Shown: positions 26,215 to 35,339, counted from the first letter of the stretch. The stretch: DNA of 64,000 bases from Pseudomonas psychrophila (GCF_001043005.1 NZ_JYKZ01000004.1:124001-188000), one strand, 5' to 3'. Notes: a model not told the origin generated them from the sequence alone. Numbers and translations: made by a program.

Positions 26215-27126
26215 ATGGAACTGCTTCAATCAATGCAGGTTTTTGCTCGCGTTGCAGAGCTTGGCAGCTTCACGAAAGCGGCGGATGCCATTCAGGTGGG
26301 ACGCCCTCAAGTCACCCGGGCGATACAGGAGCTGGAGGCAACGCTTGGGGTAAGGCTTTTTCAGCGCACGACCCGTCACGTTCGCCTTACTACCGAGGGT
26401 GAGCAGTTTTACGAACGGGTTTTGGACGTTCTGGGGCGCGTAGCCGAGACGACAACCATGTTCGATACCACGGGAGCATCCCTTCGGGGAAAACTGCGTG
26501 TTGATATCCCTTCTGCGTTTTCCCAGCCTGCATTTATCACCAGCCTGAAGGAGTTCACCGACAGCCATCCGGAAATCGAAATGGCTTTAGGGGTTACCGA
26601 CCGTACGGTGGATTTGGTCGCAGAAGGAGTAGATTGCGTGCTCAGGATTGGAGAGTTGCCGGACTCCAGCCTGGTGGCCCGACGCATTGGCATGGCCACC
26701 ATGGTGACGTGCGCTGCGCCTGGGTATATCAAGGAGTTTGGGGCTCCGGACACTCTGGAAGCGCTCAAGGCTCATCGTGGCATCAGCTTTTTGTCCGGGC
26801 AGAACCAGCGCCCCCTCCCCTGGCAGTTTTCCCAGGATGGCATCGACAGGAGTTACATCAGTCGCCACGGCATCGTCGTCAATGAGTCAAACGCCTATGT
26901 GCAATGTGGCGTGGCTGGCTTTGGCATTCTTCAGGCACCGGGAATAACCTTGGGCCAGTACCTGGCTGATGGCTCTTTGGTTGAAGTGCTCGAGCACTTT
27001 CGTCCACGTCCACGCCCGGTGTCAGTGTTGTATCCGAGCAGATCACACCTCGCCCCCCAGGTTCATGCTTTTGTCGACTGGGTGAGTCAGCGGTTTGCCG
27101 TCCTTCATCACTCCTGGTTGGAGTAA
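26215..27126 (+). CDS. LysR-family transcriptional regulator
   Basis: 303 residues from MELLQSMQVFARVAELGSFT, with GAGG 5 nt before the ATG. Two upstream in-frame codons were rejected because they add an Asn/Arg-rich tail outside the family. The winged HTH has the DGxL-type ADAIQVGRPQVTRAIQELEA and the LFQRTTRHVRLTTEGEQFYE wing. The CrgA/YafC-like effector domain contains DLVAEGVDCVLRIGELPDSS. Likely regulates the divergent dehydrogenase gene. Confidence 0.9.
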   Translation: MELLQSMQVFARVAELGSFTKAADAIQVGRPQVTRAIQELEATLGVRLFQRTTRHVRLTTEGEQFYERVLDVLGRVAETTTMFDTTGASLRGKLRVDIPSAFSQPAFITSLKEFTDSHPEIEMALGVTDRTVDLVAEGVDCVLRIGELPDSSLVARRIGMATMVTCAAPGYIKEFGAPDTLEALKAHRGISFLSGQNQRPLPWQFSQDGIDRSYISRHGIVVNESNAYVQCGVAGFGILQAPGITLGQYLADGSLVEVLEHFRPRPRPVSVLYPSRSHLAPQVHAFVDWVSQRFAVLHHSWLE

Positions 27127-27310
27127 AAGCCTGCGAGGGCCTGGATTTAATCCTGGTCCTTTGAAGGGTGAGGCTACTTTGTTTGCGGGGCTATCGCTCA
27201 CAGCTCAGGGATGGAAAGGTTTTGAAGAGCCATTACCCGTCACTTTCAATGTCCCAGCGAACGCTCTGCCACCGCGAAAGTGAAAAGCTACGCCTGGTCC
27301 CTCCACACCA

Positions 27311-27640
27311 CTAATCGACAATGAACAACTTGGCGCCGGTACGGGTAAATGACCGATGCCCCTCAGCATCATTACCCACCTGATAGCTCATCCCCGCATC
27401 AAGCGTGTACTGGCGGCCATCTTCCAGTTCCGTGTGTAACTGACCTTCCAGGCACAGCAGAATATGCCCCCTCCAGCACCAGTGATCGGCCAAGTATCCC
27501 GGGCTGTATTCGACCATGCGCACACGCATCGAACCCACCTGCAGGGTTCGCCAATAGGCTGTACCTGTCTGACCGGCATGCGCTACCGGCTCAATGGTTG
27601 ACCAGTCAGTAATGCCGAACGGGATGGCGGTGAGTTCCAT
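27311..27640 (-). CDS. DHCW-motif cupin-fold protein
   Basis: 109 residues forming a single small cupin barrel: IPFGITDWSTIEPVAHAGQT, VRMVEYSPGYLADHWCWRGH, LEGQLHTELEDGRQYTLDAG, MSYQVGNDAEGHRSFTRTGA. This matches the DHCW cupin family of unknown function, where the DHWC stretch replaces the usual HxH metal site. It stands alone, convergent with the LysR gene across 184 bases with nothing recognisable. Confidence 0.83.
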   Translation of the reverse strand: MELTAIPFGITDWSTIEPVAHAGQTGTAYWRTLQVGSMRVRMVEYSPGYLADHWCWRGHILLCLEGQLHTELEDGRQYTLDAGMSYQVGNDAEGHRSFTRTGAKLFIVD

Positions 27641-27790
27641 TTTAGCCTCATCAAAATACGGTTAACCCGGACCCTATCAACCCCGCAATACTGCCGATAG
27701 ACACAGATGGCGCGCATTAATGAAATACAGCGAAACAGGAAAAATGGTGCTGACACCGTCGGACCTTGGCGACCCTGCAATGCGTATCAA

Positions 27791-27818
27791 CCAACAGGGC
27801 CCCGCAAGGCCCTGTTGG
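27791..27818 (-). terminator. Hairpin after the cysteine hydrolase gene
   Basis: CCAACAGGGCC, loop CCGCAA, GGCCCTGTTGG: a perfect 11-bp stem 57 bases past the hydrolase stop. It lacks a proper T run and may be a structured barrier rather than an intrinsic terminator. Confidence 0.55.
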
Positions 27819-27874
27819 TGTATCGGGAGGGATAAATCAAACGTCTCTGACGCATAAACTCAGGGGTTACCCGT

Positions 27875-28420
27875 TTACGCCGAGAGGTAATCGTCCACAG
27901 ATTTAACGGTGCCGTACCCAAACTCAAACGCGGCCATCATCGCGGCATGCACTTGAGCGGCCGGCACATTGACGCCATTAAAGGTGAGGTCCAGGGTGGC
28001 GCAGGCGTCATGCAGCACCGTAACCGGATAACCCATGTCCGCCGCAGCACGTACGACGGCGTCGATACACATGTGGCTCATTGCACCTACCACCACGATA
28101 TCCTGAACATCGAAAGCATCCAGCTGCTTCTTGAGGTCAGTGTCTCTGAAGGCGTTGATGTGTTTTTTAACAATCACCGGCTCTTCACCCTCAGGAGCTA
28201 CCGCAGGCTGAATGTGCGCGCCGCTGGATCCCTTGACGAAAATGGGGGCAGCCGCATTATCGGATTCGTGCCGTATGTGAAAAACGGGAATACCTTTATG
28301 TCGCGCATGGTCGATGACCCGGCGGGCATTCGCCACTGCCGCCTCGATGCCGCTCAAAGGCAACTTGCCAGTGGGCAGGTATTCGTTTTGCAAATCAACT
28401 ACTACAAGACCTTGTTTCAT
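27875..28420 (-). CDS. Isochorismatase-family cysteine hydrolase
   Basis: 181 residues. The triad is visible as Asp9 (VVVDLQNEYLP), a lysine in VIVKKHINAF and Cys118 (GAMSHMCIDAVV). The cis-peptide region VGAMSHMC fits nicotinamidase/isochorismatase-type hydrolases. Substrate unknown. It stands 98 bases downstream of the MBL gene start-side neighbour and may be co-transcribed with it. Confidence 0.87.
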   Translation of the reverse strand: MKQGLVVVDLQNEYLPTGKLPLSGIEAAVANARRVIDHARHKGIPVFHIRHESDNAAAPIFVKGSSGAHIQPAVAPEGEEPVIVKKHINAFRDTDLKKQLDAFDVQDIVVVGAMSHMCIDAVVRAAADMGYPVTVLHDACATLDLTFNGVNVPAAQVHAAMMAAFEFGYGTVKSVDDYLSA

Positions 28421-28518
28421 GAGCGATCTCCGATCAAATCAAAGTGATGTTGCCCTGAGGGTCGAGAGGGTTGGCGGGTTAGAAACCTGCCCGCTACCAC
28501 GCCCAACACGGTTTTAAA

Positions 28519-29409
28519 TCAGTACTCCAGCGCAGCGCCGTCTTCCGGTATATCAACGCGACTTTCGATACCTTGCTTCTTGACGTAATTGCGCAACTCT
28601 TCACGGCTCAGGGACATGTGGTTAACCGCGTCCATGTGCACCGCGACAATTTTTGCGTCTTTGGCGGTCTGTGCGGCACGCAGGACGTCCTCCTCACCCA
28701 TGATGATCGCCCCCTCGAACCCCGTCATTTTTGCTTTCCCAGCGTTCAGCACGATGACTTCAGGGTGATATTTCTCGATGGCCTGGTCGACCTCTTTGCG
28801 CCAGATGGTGTCGCCGGCAAGGTAGAGAGTCTTGTAGCCTGGCGCTTGAAACACCACACCCATGGCTTCGCCCAGCGGTTTTGCGAGGGCTGGCACGGCA
28901 TACATTTCGTCGGTGCCATGCTGACCACCGGTTTTGGTGATTTTGACGCCGCCGAACTCAGCTTCGTCAGTCAGTACACGTACATTTTTGAAACCCTGGG
29001 AACGAATCAGCTGCGCATCGTCTTCGTGCTGGGTGAACAGCGGGATGTCTTTAGGCAGCGCTTTTTGTGCCGCATCATCCCAGTGGTCAAGGTGTGTATG
29101 CGTGACGATGACTGCGTCGACACCCGAGATAACCTTGTCAGGGGATTCGGGTAGATCGACCAGCGGATTGCGAAGGTTGCTTCGGTAGGTATTTTCGAAC
29201 CCCGGGTAAGCCCCTTTTTTAGCCAGCATGGGATCGATCAAGAACGTAGTGTCACCGTAAGTGATTTTTACCGTGGCGTTGCGAACCTGCTGCAGATCCA
29301 CTTTGTGGGAGGTGTCAGGTGCCTGGGTGGCGTTTGTGTCCGCTAACGCCGCAGTAGCGACTGCACCACAGGCAATGCCAAGGGCGAGAGGAAGCGCTAT
29401 GAATTTCAT
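28519..29409 (-). CDS. Secreted metallo-beta-lactamase-fold hydrolase
   Basis: 296 residues from MKFIALPLALGIACGA. Residues 1-23 form a signal peptide cut near AALA/DT. The metal motif THTHLDHWDD places His104, His106, Asp108 and His109. GGQHGTDEMY and VHMDAVNHMS give further ligands. It resembles the UlaG/YfhI-like periplasmic MBL branch. The upstream in-frame codons (starting 34 residues earlier) were rejected because the signal peptide begins at this Met. It is divergent from a GlxA-type regulator. Confidence 0.87.
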   Translation of the reverse strand: MKFIALPLALGIACGAVATAALADTNATQAPDTSHKVDLQQVRNATVKITYGDTTFLIDPMLAKKGAYPGFENTYRSNLRNPLVDLPESPDKVISGVDAVIVTHTHLDHWDDAAQKALPKDIPLFTQHEDDAQLIRSQGFKNVRVLTDEAEFGGVKITKTGGQHGTDEMYAVPALAKPLGEAMGVVFQAPGYKTLYLAGDTIWRKEVDQAIEKYHPEVIVLNAGKAKMTGFEGAIIMGEEDVLRAAQTAKDAKIVAVHMDAVNHMSLSREELRNYVKKQGIESRVDIPEDGAALEY

Positions 29410-29612
29410 GAAATTAATCCTGTTGGTACATCGAGGAGAGCATTCTGGCCCAGTGTCTTGGAGCCCAACAGTGGCCTGAATGACATATTTCGATATAATC
29501 GGGCCAACCAATCGGTGTTGCCGCAGAGGGTCAAGGGTAGTTGACGCACCTCATGGCGTGAAAAAACTCCCGCTCTGTGTGGGCCATTACAGGATCAATC
29601 TGAGGCTGCCTG

Positions 29613-30611
29613 ATGCAAGCCATACGTGTTGCAGTTCTAGCGTTCAACGGCGTGAGTCTTTTTCACCTTTCTGTTCCCGGTGTTGTATTGGGGACCGCTC
29701 AAACCGCGCCGGGTGAGCCAGAATACGAGGTCAATTTCTGCGCAGAGGTGCCGGGCATGCTGAGCAGTGACCAAGGCATTGGGCTGTCTGTAACCCACGG
29801 TCTGGAACTGATGGAGGCAAGTGACGTAATTGTCATTCCCGCGTGGACTGATCCGGCGGTCGCCGCATCTGCACAGCTTGTGCAGGCGCTGCAACTCGCC
29901 CACTCCAAAGACAAGTTGATCGTCGGGTTATGCCTTGGAGCATTTGTGCTCGGCGATGCTGGGCTGCTTGACGGGAAAGAGGCGACGACTCACTGGGTGG
30001 CCCGCGATGAATTTGCGCGGCGGTTTCCAGAGGTCAGTTTTCGGCCTGAAGTGCTCTATGTCAGTGACGGCAACATCATGACCTCGGCTGGAACCGTGGC
30101 CGCCATCGATTGTTGCCTGCATCTTGTACGCCAGCGTCTCGGGGCTGATGTTGCCAATCGCACCGCCAAACTGCTGGTGACACCACCCCACAGGCAGGGG
30201 GGCCAGGCTCAATACGTAGAGCATCCTGTACCACAGCTCTCCAGCGAAACTCATTTATCTGATGTATTGGCGTGGGCTCGCATGAATCTGGCCAGCCATC
30301 TATCACTCGATGTCCTGGCAGACATGGCCAAAATGAGCAGGCGCACCTTCACCCGTCGGTTCAAAGAGACCACCGGCACCACCGTATCCAAATGGTTAAA
30401 CGCGCAACGCGTGGTCAGAGCACAGGAGCTACTGGAAACGACCGAGTTATCGATTGAATGCATCGCGGGTGAAGTAGGCTTTGGAACGCCCCTGTCTTTA
30501 AGGCAACAATTTGGTGCTCATCTGGGCACATCACCCTCTGAATACCGGAAAATGTTTTGCCTCGGAGTGCATCTAAAAAATGAGCAGAGAAGTGAAAGCG
30601 CCCTGCCATGA
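29613..30611 (+). CDS. GlxA-type regulator (DJ-1/PfpI domain plus AraC HTH)
   Basis: 332 residues. Residues 1-190 form a DJ-1/PfpI-like domain with the nucleophile-elbow region LIVGLCLGAFVLGDAGLLDG, and residues about 225-320 an AraC DNA-binding domain (VLADMAKMSRRTFTRRFKET, then IAGEVGFGTPLSLRQQF). GlxA relatives sense small metabolites such as choline or carnitine derivatives, and the ligand here is unknown. It probably controls the divergent MBL and perhaps the hydrolase gene, which share a 203-base promoter gap. Confidence 0.9.
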   Translation: MQAIRVAVLAFNGVSLFHLSVPGVVLGTAQTAPGEPEYEVNFCAEVPGMLSSDQGIGLSVTHGLELMEASDVIVIPAWTDPAVAASAQLVQALQLAHSKDKLIVGLCLGAFVLGDAGLLDGKEATTHWVARDEFARRFPEVSFRPEVLYVSDGNIMTSAGTVAAIDCCLHLVRQRLGADVANRTAKLLVTPPHRQGGQAQYVEHPVPQLSSETHLSDVLAWARMNLASHLSLDVLADMAKMSRRTFTRRFKETTGTTVSKWLNAQRVVRAQELLETTELSIECIAGEVGFGTPLSLRQQFGAHLGTSPSEYRKMFCLGVHLKNEQRSESALP

Positions 30612-30684
30612 CGTTCGATAGTGGCCAAGGGAGATGCCGACGCTTCATAGCATGGGTTTACCCCATTTCATTTGGTGCCACCTC

Positions 30685-31578
30685 TTATATCCGGTGATGC
30701 TCCAGCAAAAAGTCCACAAACAATCGCACCCGCGCCGGCATTGTCGATCCCCCGACGAACACCGCATGAATCGGCTCCTGGTCGCCTGGATTCCAGGCTT
30801 CCAGCAGCGGTATCAGGTCGCCGCGCTGCAGATCCTCGCTCACGCTGAACTCGCCGATACGGGCAATCCCAGCCCCTACGCGCGCGAGTTGTGCCAGCGC
30901 TTCACCACTGCTGCATTCGATGTTGCCGCTGACCTTCAGGGAAAACTCTCTTGCATCGCGGATAAATGGCCAGTTGGGTTCGGCCCGCCGGAAATTGAAG
31001 CGCAGGCAGTTGTGCCGTAGCAGGTCCTCCGGTTCGAGGGGGATGCCGTGGCGCTGCAGGTACTCGGGGGATGCCACCACGACCTGGCCGGTGGCACCGA
31101 TCCTGCGCGCGGTCAGCGGGCTGTCCGGCAAATGGCCAAAGCGTACCGCCACGTCAGCCTGGCCGCCGAGAATGTCGACGACTTCGTCACCCAGTGTGAG
31201 GTCGACGACGATATTCGGATAACGGGCGCTGAATGCTGCCACCAAGGGAACGATGGCCAGCCGCCCATGGCCCAGGGCGGCGCTGACCCGCAATCGGCCC
31301 CTTGGTACGCCTTGGTCGGCGATGGCTTCTTCGACCTCGGCCATGTCGGCCAGGATGCGCCGGGCACCGCGCAGGAAAGCTTCACCCTCGGCGGTGAAGG
31401 TGATCGCCCGGGTGGTGCGCAACAGCAGGCGGGTACCCAGACGCTGCTCGGTACGCGCAATGATCCGACTGACCGCAGAGGGTGTCAGCCCCAATGCACG
31501 CGCGGCGGCCGACAGGCTGCCTTCCTGCGCCACAGTAACGAACACGCTCATTTCACCCGACCTGCCGTTGAAGTCCAT
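30685..31578 (-). CDS. LysR-family transcriptional regulator
   Basis: 297 residues. The HTH has SLSAAARALGLTPSAVSRII and the wing TRLLLRTTRAITFTAEGEAF. The effector domain includes VDILGGQADVAVRFGHLPDS. It belongs to the same CrgA-like group as the LysR at 26215 but is clearly a separate protein. Divergent from the MFS gene by 94 bases, which fits control of efflux. Confidence 0.9.
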   Translation of the reverse strand: MDFNGRSGEMSVFVTVAQEGSLSAAARALGLTPSAVSRIIARTEQRLGTRLLLRTTRAITFTAEGEAFLRGARRILADMAEVEEAIADQGVPRGRLRVSAALGHGRLAIVPLVAAFSARYPNIVVDLTLGDEVVDILGGQADVAVRFGHLPDSPLTARRIGATGQVVVASPEYLQRHGIPLEPEDLLRHNCLRFNFRRAEPNWPFIRDAREFSLKVSGNIECSSGEALAQLARVGAGIARIGEFSVSEDLQRGDLIPLLEAWNPGDQEPIHAVFVGGSTMPARVRLFVDFLLEHHRI

Positions 31579-31672
31579 TTGTGCTCACTACGCAAAGGTG
31601 ATTGCCAAAATTGCTATCTACCGCCTTTAAAGGCTGGATCGTAGCATTGGCGGCATAGATAAGGAGCTTTCC

Positions 31673-32839
31673 ATGCGTATCAATCCACCACTTGTAGCAC
31701 TCGCCATTGGTGCCTTTGCCATTGGCGTTACCGAGTTCGCGCCTATGGGTATGTTGCCGGGCATCGCTGCGGATCTCGGCGTATCTATTCCCGCCGCAGG
31801 TCTGTTGGTCAGTGCTTACGCCCTGGGCGTACTTCTCGGCGCGCCGCTGATGACCCTGACCACCGGCAGAATTCCACGACGCTATCTGCTGATCGGACTC
31901 ATGGCGATTTTCACCTTGGGCAATCTGATGTCAGCCCTGGCTACCGATTACTACAGCCTCATGGTCGCCAGGGTGGTGACCTCACTGAACCACGGTGCGT
32001 TCTTTGGCGTCGGCTCCATCGTCGCCGCCAGCGTGGTCGCCCCGCAGAAACGTGCGGGGGCGGTTGCGGCCATGTTCATGGGCCTGACCCTGGCGACCAT
32101 TGGTGGTGTTCCACTGGCCGCCTGGTTTGGCGAGCTGCTGGGCTGGCGCACGGCATTCTGGGGCATTACCGGCCTCGGCGTGGTGGCCATGGTCGCGTTA
32201 TGGTTCGCCCTGCCCAACCTGCCGGCGCCGAAAAGCGTCGGTGTACTGGCCGAAATCAAGGTACTGGGCCGTGGCCCGGTGCTGGGGGCCTTGGCCCTGA
32301 CCGTTGTCGGCTCGGGAGCCATGTTTACCGTCTTCACCTACATCGCACCGATCCTCAGCAGTGAGACCCACGCATCCACCGCTTACATCACCGCCATGCT
32401 GGTGCTGTTCGGTGTGGGTTTGACGCTGGGCAACATGTGGGGCGGCAAGGCCGCCGACCGCTCGATAGATCGCACCCTGATCGTTTCGTTGAGCGTGCTG
32501 ATTCTGGTCTTGCTGGCGTTCACTGTACTGATGCGCTGGCCGCTGCCAGCCGCGGTTGCCATCCTGATATGGGGTATCGCCAGCTTCGCCCTTGTGCCGC
32601 CGCTGCAGATGCGCGTTATGGAAGCGGCCAAGGACGCGCCCAATCTGGCCTCGGCGGTAAACATCGGTGCCTTCAACTTCGGCAACGCGATTGGTGCGGC
32701 GCTGGGCGGAGCGGTGATCAATGCCGGGCTGGGTTATCCGGCGATCTCCCTGGCCGGAGCGGCAATGGCGGGTCTGGGGCTGCTGATGGTGCTGGCTTTT
32801 GCCTGGCGTTCCAGAACGATTGCAGGTGCGGTTGCGTGA
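31673..32839 (+). CDS. MFS efflux transporter (AraJ/YdhP group, DHA1)
   Basis: 388 residues with 12 predicted TM helices. The N-terminal signature is ALAIGAFAIGVTEFAPMGML, motif A (GAPLMTLTTGRIPRRYLLIG) follows TM2, and GKAADRSIDRTLIV is the mirror motif after TM8. This group exports sugars or drugs by proton antiport, and the substrate is unknown. The ATG sits behind AAGGAGC. It is regulated, by inference, by the divergent LysR. Confidence 0.9.
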   Translation: MRINPPLVALAIGAFAIGVTEFAPMGMLPGIAADLGVSIPAAGLLVSAYALGVLLGAPLMTLTTGRIPRRYLLIGLMAIFTLGNLMSALATDYYSLMVARVVTSLNHGAFFGVGSIVAASVVAPQKRAGAVAAMFMGLTLATIGGVPLAAWFGELLGWRTAFWGITGLGVVAMVALWFALPNLPAPKSVGVLAEIKVLGRGPVLGALALTVVGSGAMFTVFTYIAPILSSETHASTAYITAMLVLFGVGLTLGNMWGGKAADRSIDRTLIVSLSVLILVLLAFTVLMRWPLPAAVAILIWGIASFALVPPLQMRVMEAAKDAPNLASAVNIGAFNFGNAIGAALGGAVINAGLGYPAISLAGAAMAGLGLLMVLAFAWRSRTIAGAVA

Positions 32840-32975
32840 CGTCGAGGTGATTGGGCTGCTGGTCGCCATTGATGAGTGACGGCTAGCAGCCGATAGCAAC
32901 CTTGGGGTGGGGGGTTGCCTTCAAGGCGAGGACGACTCAGATTACGCACCAAGCTGTAATATCTGACTTTCCAGG

Positions 32976-33569
32976 ATGGAATCTATTTTGAATAAAGCCC
33001 TGAAACGCAACACGATCATCACCCTTCTCGCGGCTGCTCTGGCACCTGCTGTCATGGCTGATACACCTGAAATGCCTCAGGGAATGACGGTCAAAGAGCT
33101 AATGCCTACCGAACCGTTTCCATCGACTTACCCCGGATTTGAAAGCTACAAGAGCAAGTTCCCGGCTCAACTTGAAGGCAGCGCAGAGTTCAAGGTCACA
33201 CGAGTGGCAAGCGTCTGCTCCGACCCAACCAACCCGATTAACTTCGCGATGGAGGCAGAGAACTTCATCCGTATGGGGAACAAGCCGGTGGCTGCCGTGC
33301 TGGAGAAACGCAACATCGATTGGGAGATGTGCGACGCCTCGGTCGTTGGGCAAAAACTCAAGGTTGTTCGCCTGCAGCTCTTGGCCATGGGGTGTGGCTT
33401 TCCCTTTGTGACCCAGAAAAACATGCCTGTCGACCAGATCAGCCAACATGCCTGCTTCTACCTGCCTGTTGTTGAATACAACGGCAAGGAACAAGCGATT
33501 GCCAGCGATGCACTGGATGGTTTCGAGGCTTTTGCTGTAGAGCGTCTGAGTGCCTACCTGAAGAAGTAA
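32976..33569 (+). CDS. Secreted protein of unknown function
   Basis: 197 residues. An N-terminal basic stretch and hydrophobic run (ALKRNTIITLLAAALAPAVMA) form a signal peptide, leaving a mature protein of about 168 residues with five cysteines (VCSDPT, EMCDAS, MGCGFP, HACFYL), probably disulfide-bonded in the periplasm. I do not recognise the family. The ATG lies only 2-3 bases after the nearest purine-rich run, so a TTG four codons downstream (LNKALKRN) is a possible alternative start. Monocistronic by spacing. Confidence 0.6.
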   Translation: MESILNKALKRNTIITLLAAALAPAVMADTPEMPQGMTVKELMPTEPFPSTYPGFESYKSKFPAQLEGSAEFKVTRVASVCSDPTNPINFAMEAENFIRMGNKPVAAVLEKRNIDWEMCDASVVGQKLKVVRLQLLAMGCGFPFVTQKNMPVDQISQHACFYLPVVEYNGKEQAIASDALDGFEAFAVERLSAYLKK

Positions 33570-33603
33570 GTGCTTATCGTCAGTGGCGCCCGTGGGTAGA
33601 CCC

Positions 33604-34884
33604 TCACTGACACGAAACCCGCCACAACTGATCCAGCCTCGTCGTATAGCTTTGACTCATCATCTCGCGCTGCATGCCCCAATCCGGCTTGCTCGGCACA
33701 CTGGCGGCGCGCAGCGTGCCCCTGCCCCAGCGCCCGTTGATCTGATCCAGAACCGCCATCACCCTGGACGCTTCTGCGGGCTGATTGATGGCAAACAGGT
33801 CATCGGAAAACTCGCCGGGCTGGCGAAGGTCCAGCAGCAATACCTCGGCCTTGCTGTATTTGAACCCGGGCTGAAAGACATGCTCCAGCGCATCGACTGC
33901 CGCCTTGGTGAGCAACCGTACATCGTCCGTCGGGTATGGCAGGGTCACAACGACTCCTTTCGCGTATTTCGCTTCATCCGGGTTAAACATGCCTGTGCGG
34001 ATACTGACCCTGACTTTCTTGCAGTAGGACTTTTGCGCTCGCAGCTTTTCCGAAGCACGCATCATGTACGTGGCCACAGCCTCTTTGATCGGGGCCAGTT
34101 CAGTCAGCCGCTTGCCAAACATCCGGCTGCAGCAGATTGCCTGCTTGGGTGGATCAGGTTCGTCCAGCTCAAGGCATGGGGTACCCGACAGCTCGCGAGC
34201 CGTTTTTTCGATCACCACGCTGAATTTTTTACGCAGTGTCCACGGGTCGGCTTTGGCCAGGTCCATTGCGGTCTTGATGCCCATCCCTTCAAGGTGAGCG
34301 GTCATACGGCGCCCTACTCCCCATACTTCAGATGCGGCGGTATTACGCAGCACCCAGTCGCGCTCAAAATCACCACACAGATTCACCACACCTCCAGTGC
34401 GTGTCTGGAGGCGCTTGGCGGTGTGGTTGGCGAGTTTGGCCAGGGTTTTGGTGTGACCGATACCGACACCCACAGGTATGCCGGTGCACTTGAGGATTCT
34501 GGCCCGCAACTGCCTGCCCATGGCACTGACATCCGCAATACCGGTCAGGTCGGCAAAGGACTCATCAATGCTGTAGACCTCGACCGCTGGCACCATGGAC
34601 TCGATCAGGCTCATGACGCGCTCGCTCATGTCGCCATACAGCGCATAGTTCGATGAGAACGCGACGATCCCCTCCTGCTGGAGGCGCTGTTTGATCTGGA
34701 AATAGGGTTCACCCATTTTCACAAAGGGCTTGGCGTCGTAACTGCGCGCGATCACACAGCCGTCATTGTTGCTCAGCACCACAATGGGGACTTTCGCGAG
34801 GTCAGGTCGAAATACCCTCTCGCAGCTGGCATAGAAGCTGTTGCAGTCAATCAGTGCGAACACCGGCTTGGGCTTAGTGACCAT
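33604..34884 (-). CDS. umuC: Y-family translesion DNA polymerase UmuC
   Basis: 426 residues, the catalytic subunit of polymerase V, made in the SOS response for error-prone bypass. The palm starts with VFALIDCNSFYASCERVFRP, the second catalytic acidic motif is VYSIDESFADLTG, and GVGIGHTKTLAKLANHTAKR and the HhH region VWGVGRRMTAHLEGMG follow. The C-terminal UmuC-specific domain is complete. Pol V normally needs UmuD', but the gene upstream here encodes only a gutted UmuD (see 34874-35065), whose end overlaps this ATG by 11 bases. Confidence 0.95.
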   Translation of the reverse strand: MVTKPKPVFALIDCNSFYASCERVFRPDLAKVPIVVLSNNDGCVIARSYDAKPFVKMGEPYFQIKQRLQQEGIVAFSSNYALYGDMSERVMSLIESMVPAVEVYSIDESFADLTGIADVSAMGRQLRARILKCTGIPVGVGIGHTKTLAKLANHTAKRLQTRTGGVVNLCGDFERDWVLRNTAASEVWGVGRRMTAHLEGMGIKTAMDLAKADPWTLRKKFSVVIEKTARELSGTPCLELDEPDPPKQAICCSRMFGKRLTELAPIKEAVATYMMRASEKLRAQKSYCKKVRVSIRTGMFNPDEAKYAKGVVVTLPYPTDDVRLLTKAAVDALEHVFQPGFKYSKAEVLLLDLRQPGEFSDDLFAINQPAEASRVMAVLDQINGRWGRGTLRAASVPSKPDWGMQREMMSQSYTTRLDQLWRVSCQ

Positions 34885-35065
34885 GGCTGCGCACGCTATG
34901 GGTCACCATCCCCCGGATCAAGCGAGCGATGACCGCCACATCCACTGAGATCAGTGTCTCGATAGGGTCGCCAGCAAGTGACGGACCGTCTTCAGGAGTC
35001 TTGAACGAGCAAAGGGGTGAGCGGACGCCACCTTCAGCCAAGTGACTCAGGAGTGTGAAACTCAT
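34874..35065 (-). pseudogene. umuD: umuD remnant with catalytic core deleted
   Basis: 63 residues from MSFTLLSHLAEGG, with GAGGG 9 nt upstream. By memory-based alignment, residues about 15-40 (PLCSFKTPEDGPSLAGDPIE then TLISVD) match the UmuD region LYSFRVPAGFPSPAxDxIE...ISLD. The last residues (GMVTHSVRSHGH) match the UmuD C-terminus. About 80 residues between, containing the catalytic Ser and Lys, are absent, and the Ala-Gly cleavage pair reads Glu-Asp. The frame stays open and its end still overlaps umuC, so it may survive for translational coupling. Confidence 0.65.
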
Positions 35066-35084
35066 GACGCGCGCCCTCAATAAA

Positions 35085-35100
35085 CTGTATATGTATACAG
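35085..35100 (-). promoter_or_regulatory. LexA (SOS) box of the umuDC-type unit
   Basis: CTGTATATGTATACAG matches the gamma-proteobacterial LexA consensus CTGT-N8-ACAG exactly and is nearly palindromic throughout. It lies 20 bases upstream of the umuD-remnant start. DNA-damage control of umuC follows with good confidence. Confidence 0.92.
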
Positions 35101-35212
35101 TAAACGTTGTGAGACGCATCAGGTCAATATTTCTGTAAGAGGTTCTGACAGGAGGAGCGCATGACCTGAAGAAGCTATACGTCTGACCCGCACCTCGCCA
35201 AATCGCAGGCAC

Positions 35213-35250
35213 AAAAAAGCCGGTTAATCCTGAGGATTAGACCGGCTGTT
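35213..35250 (-). terminator. Terminator after tRNA-Lys
   Basis: AGCCGGTTAATCC, loop TGA, GGATTAGACCGGCT (one bulged G), followed on the minus strand by TTTTTT. A typical intrinsic terminator, 14 bases past the encoded CCA. Confidence 0.88.
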
Positions 35251-35263
35251 TTGGTGTTGCATA

Positions 35264-35339
35264 TGGTGGGTCGTGTGGGATTCGAACCTACGACCAATTG
35301 GTTAAAAGCCAACTGCTCTACCAACTGAGCTAACGACCC
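35264..35339 (-). tRNA. tRNA-Lys (UUU)
   Basis: 76 bases including an encoded CCA. On the minus strand the 5' acceptor GGGTCGT pairs with ACGACCC before ACCA. The D arm is GCTCAGTTGGTAGAGC, the anticodon loop CTTTTAA gives anticodon UUU, and the T arm contains GGTTCGAATCC. A single gene at the end of the queC side, ending at its own terminator. Confidence 0.97.
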
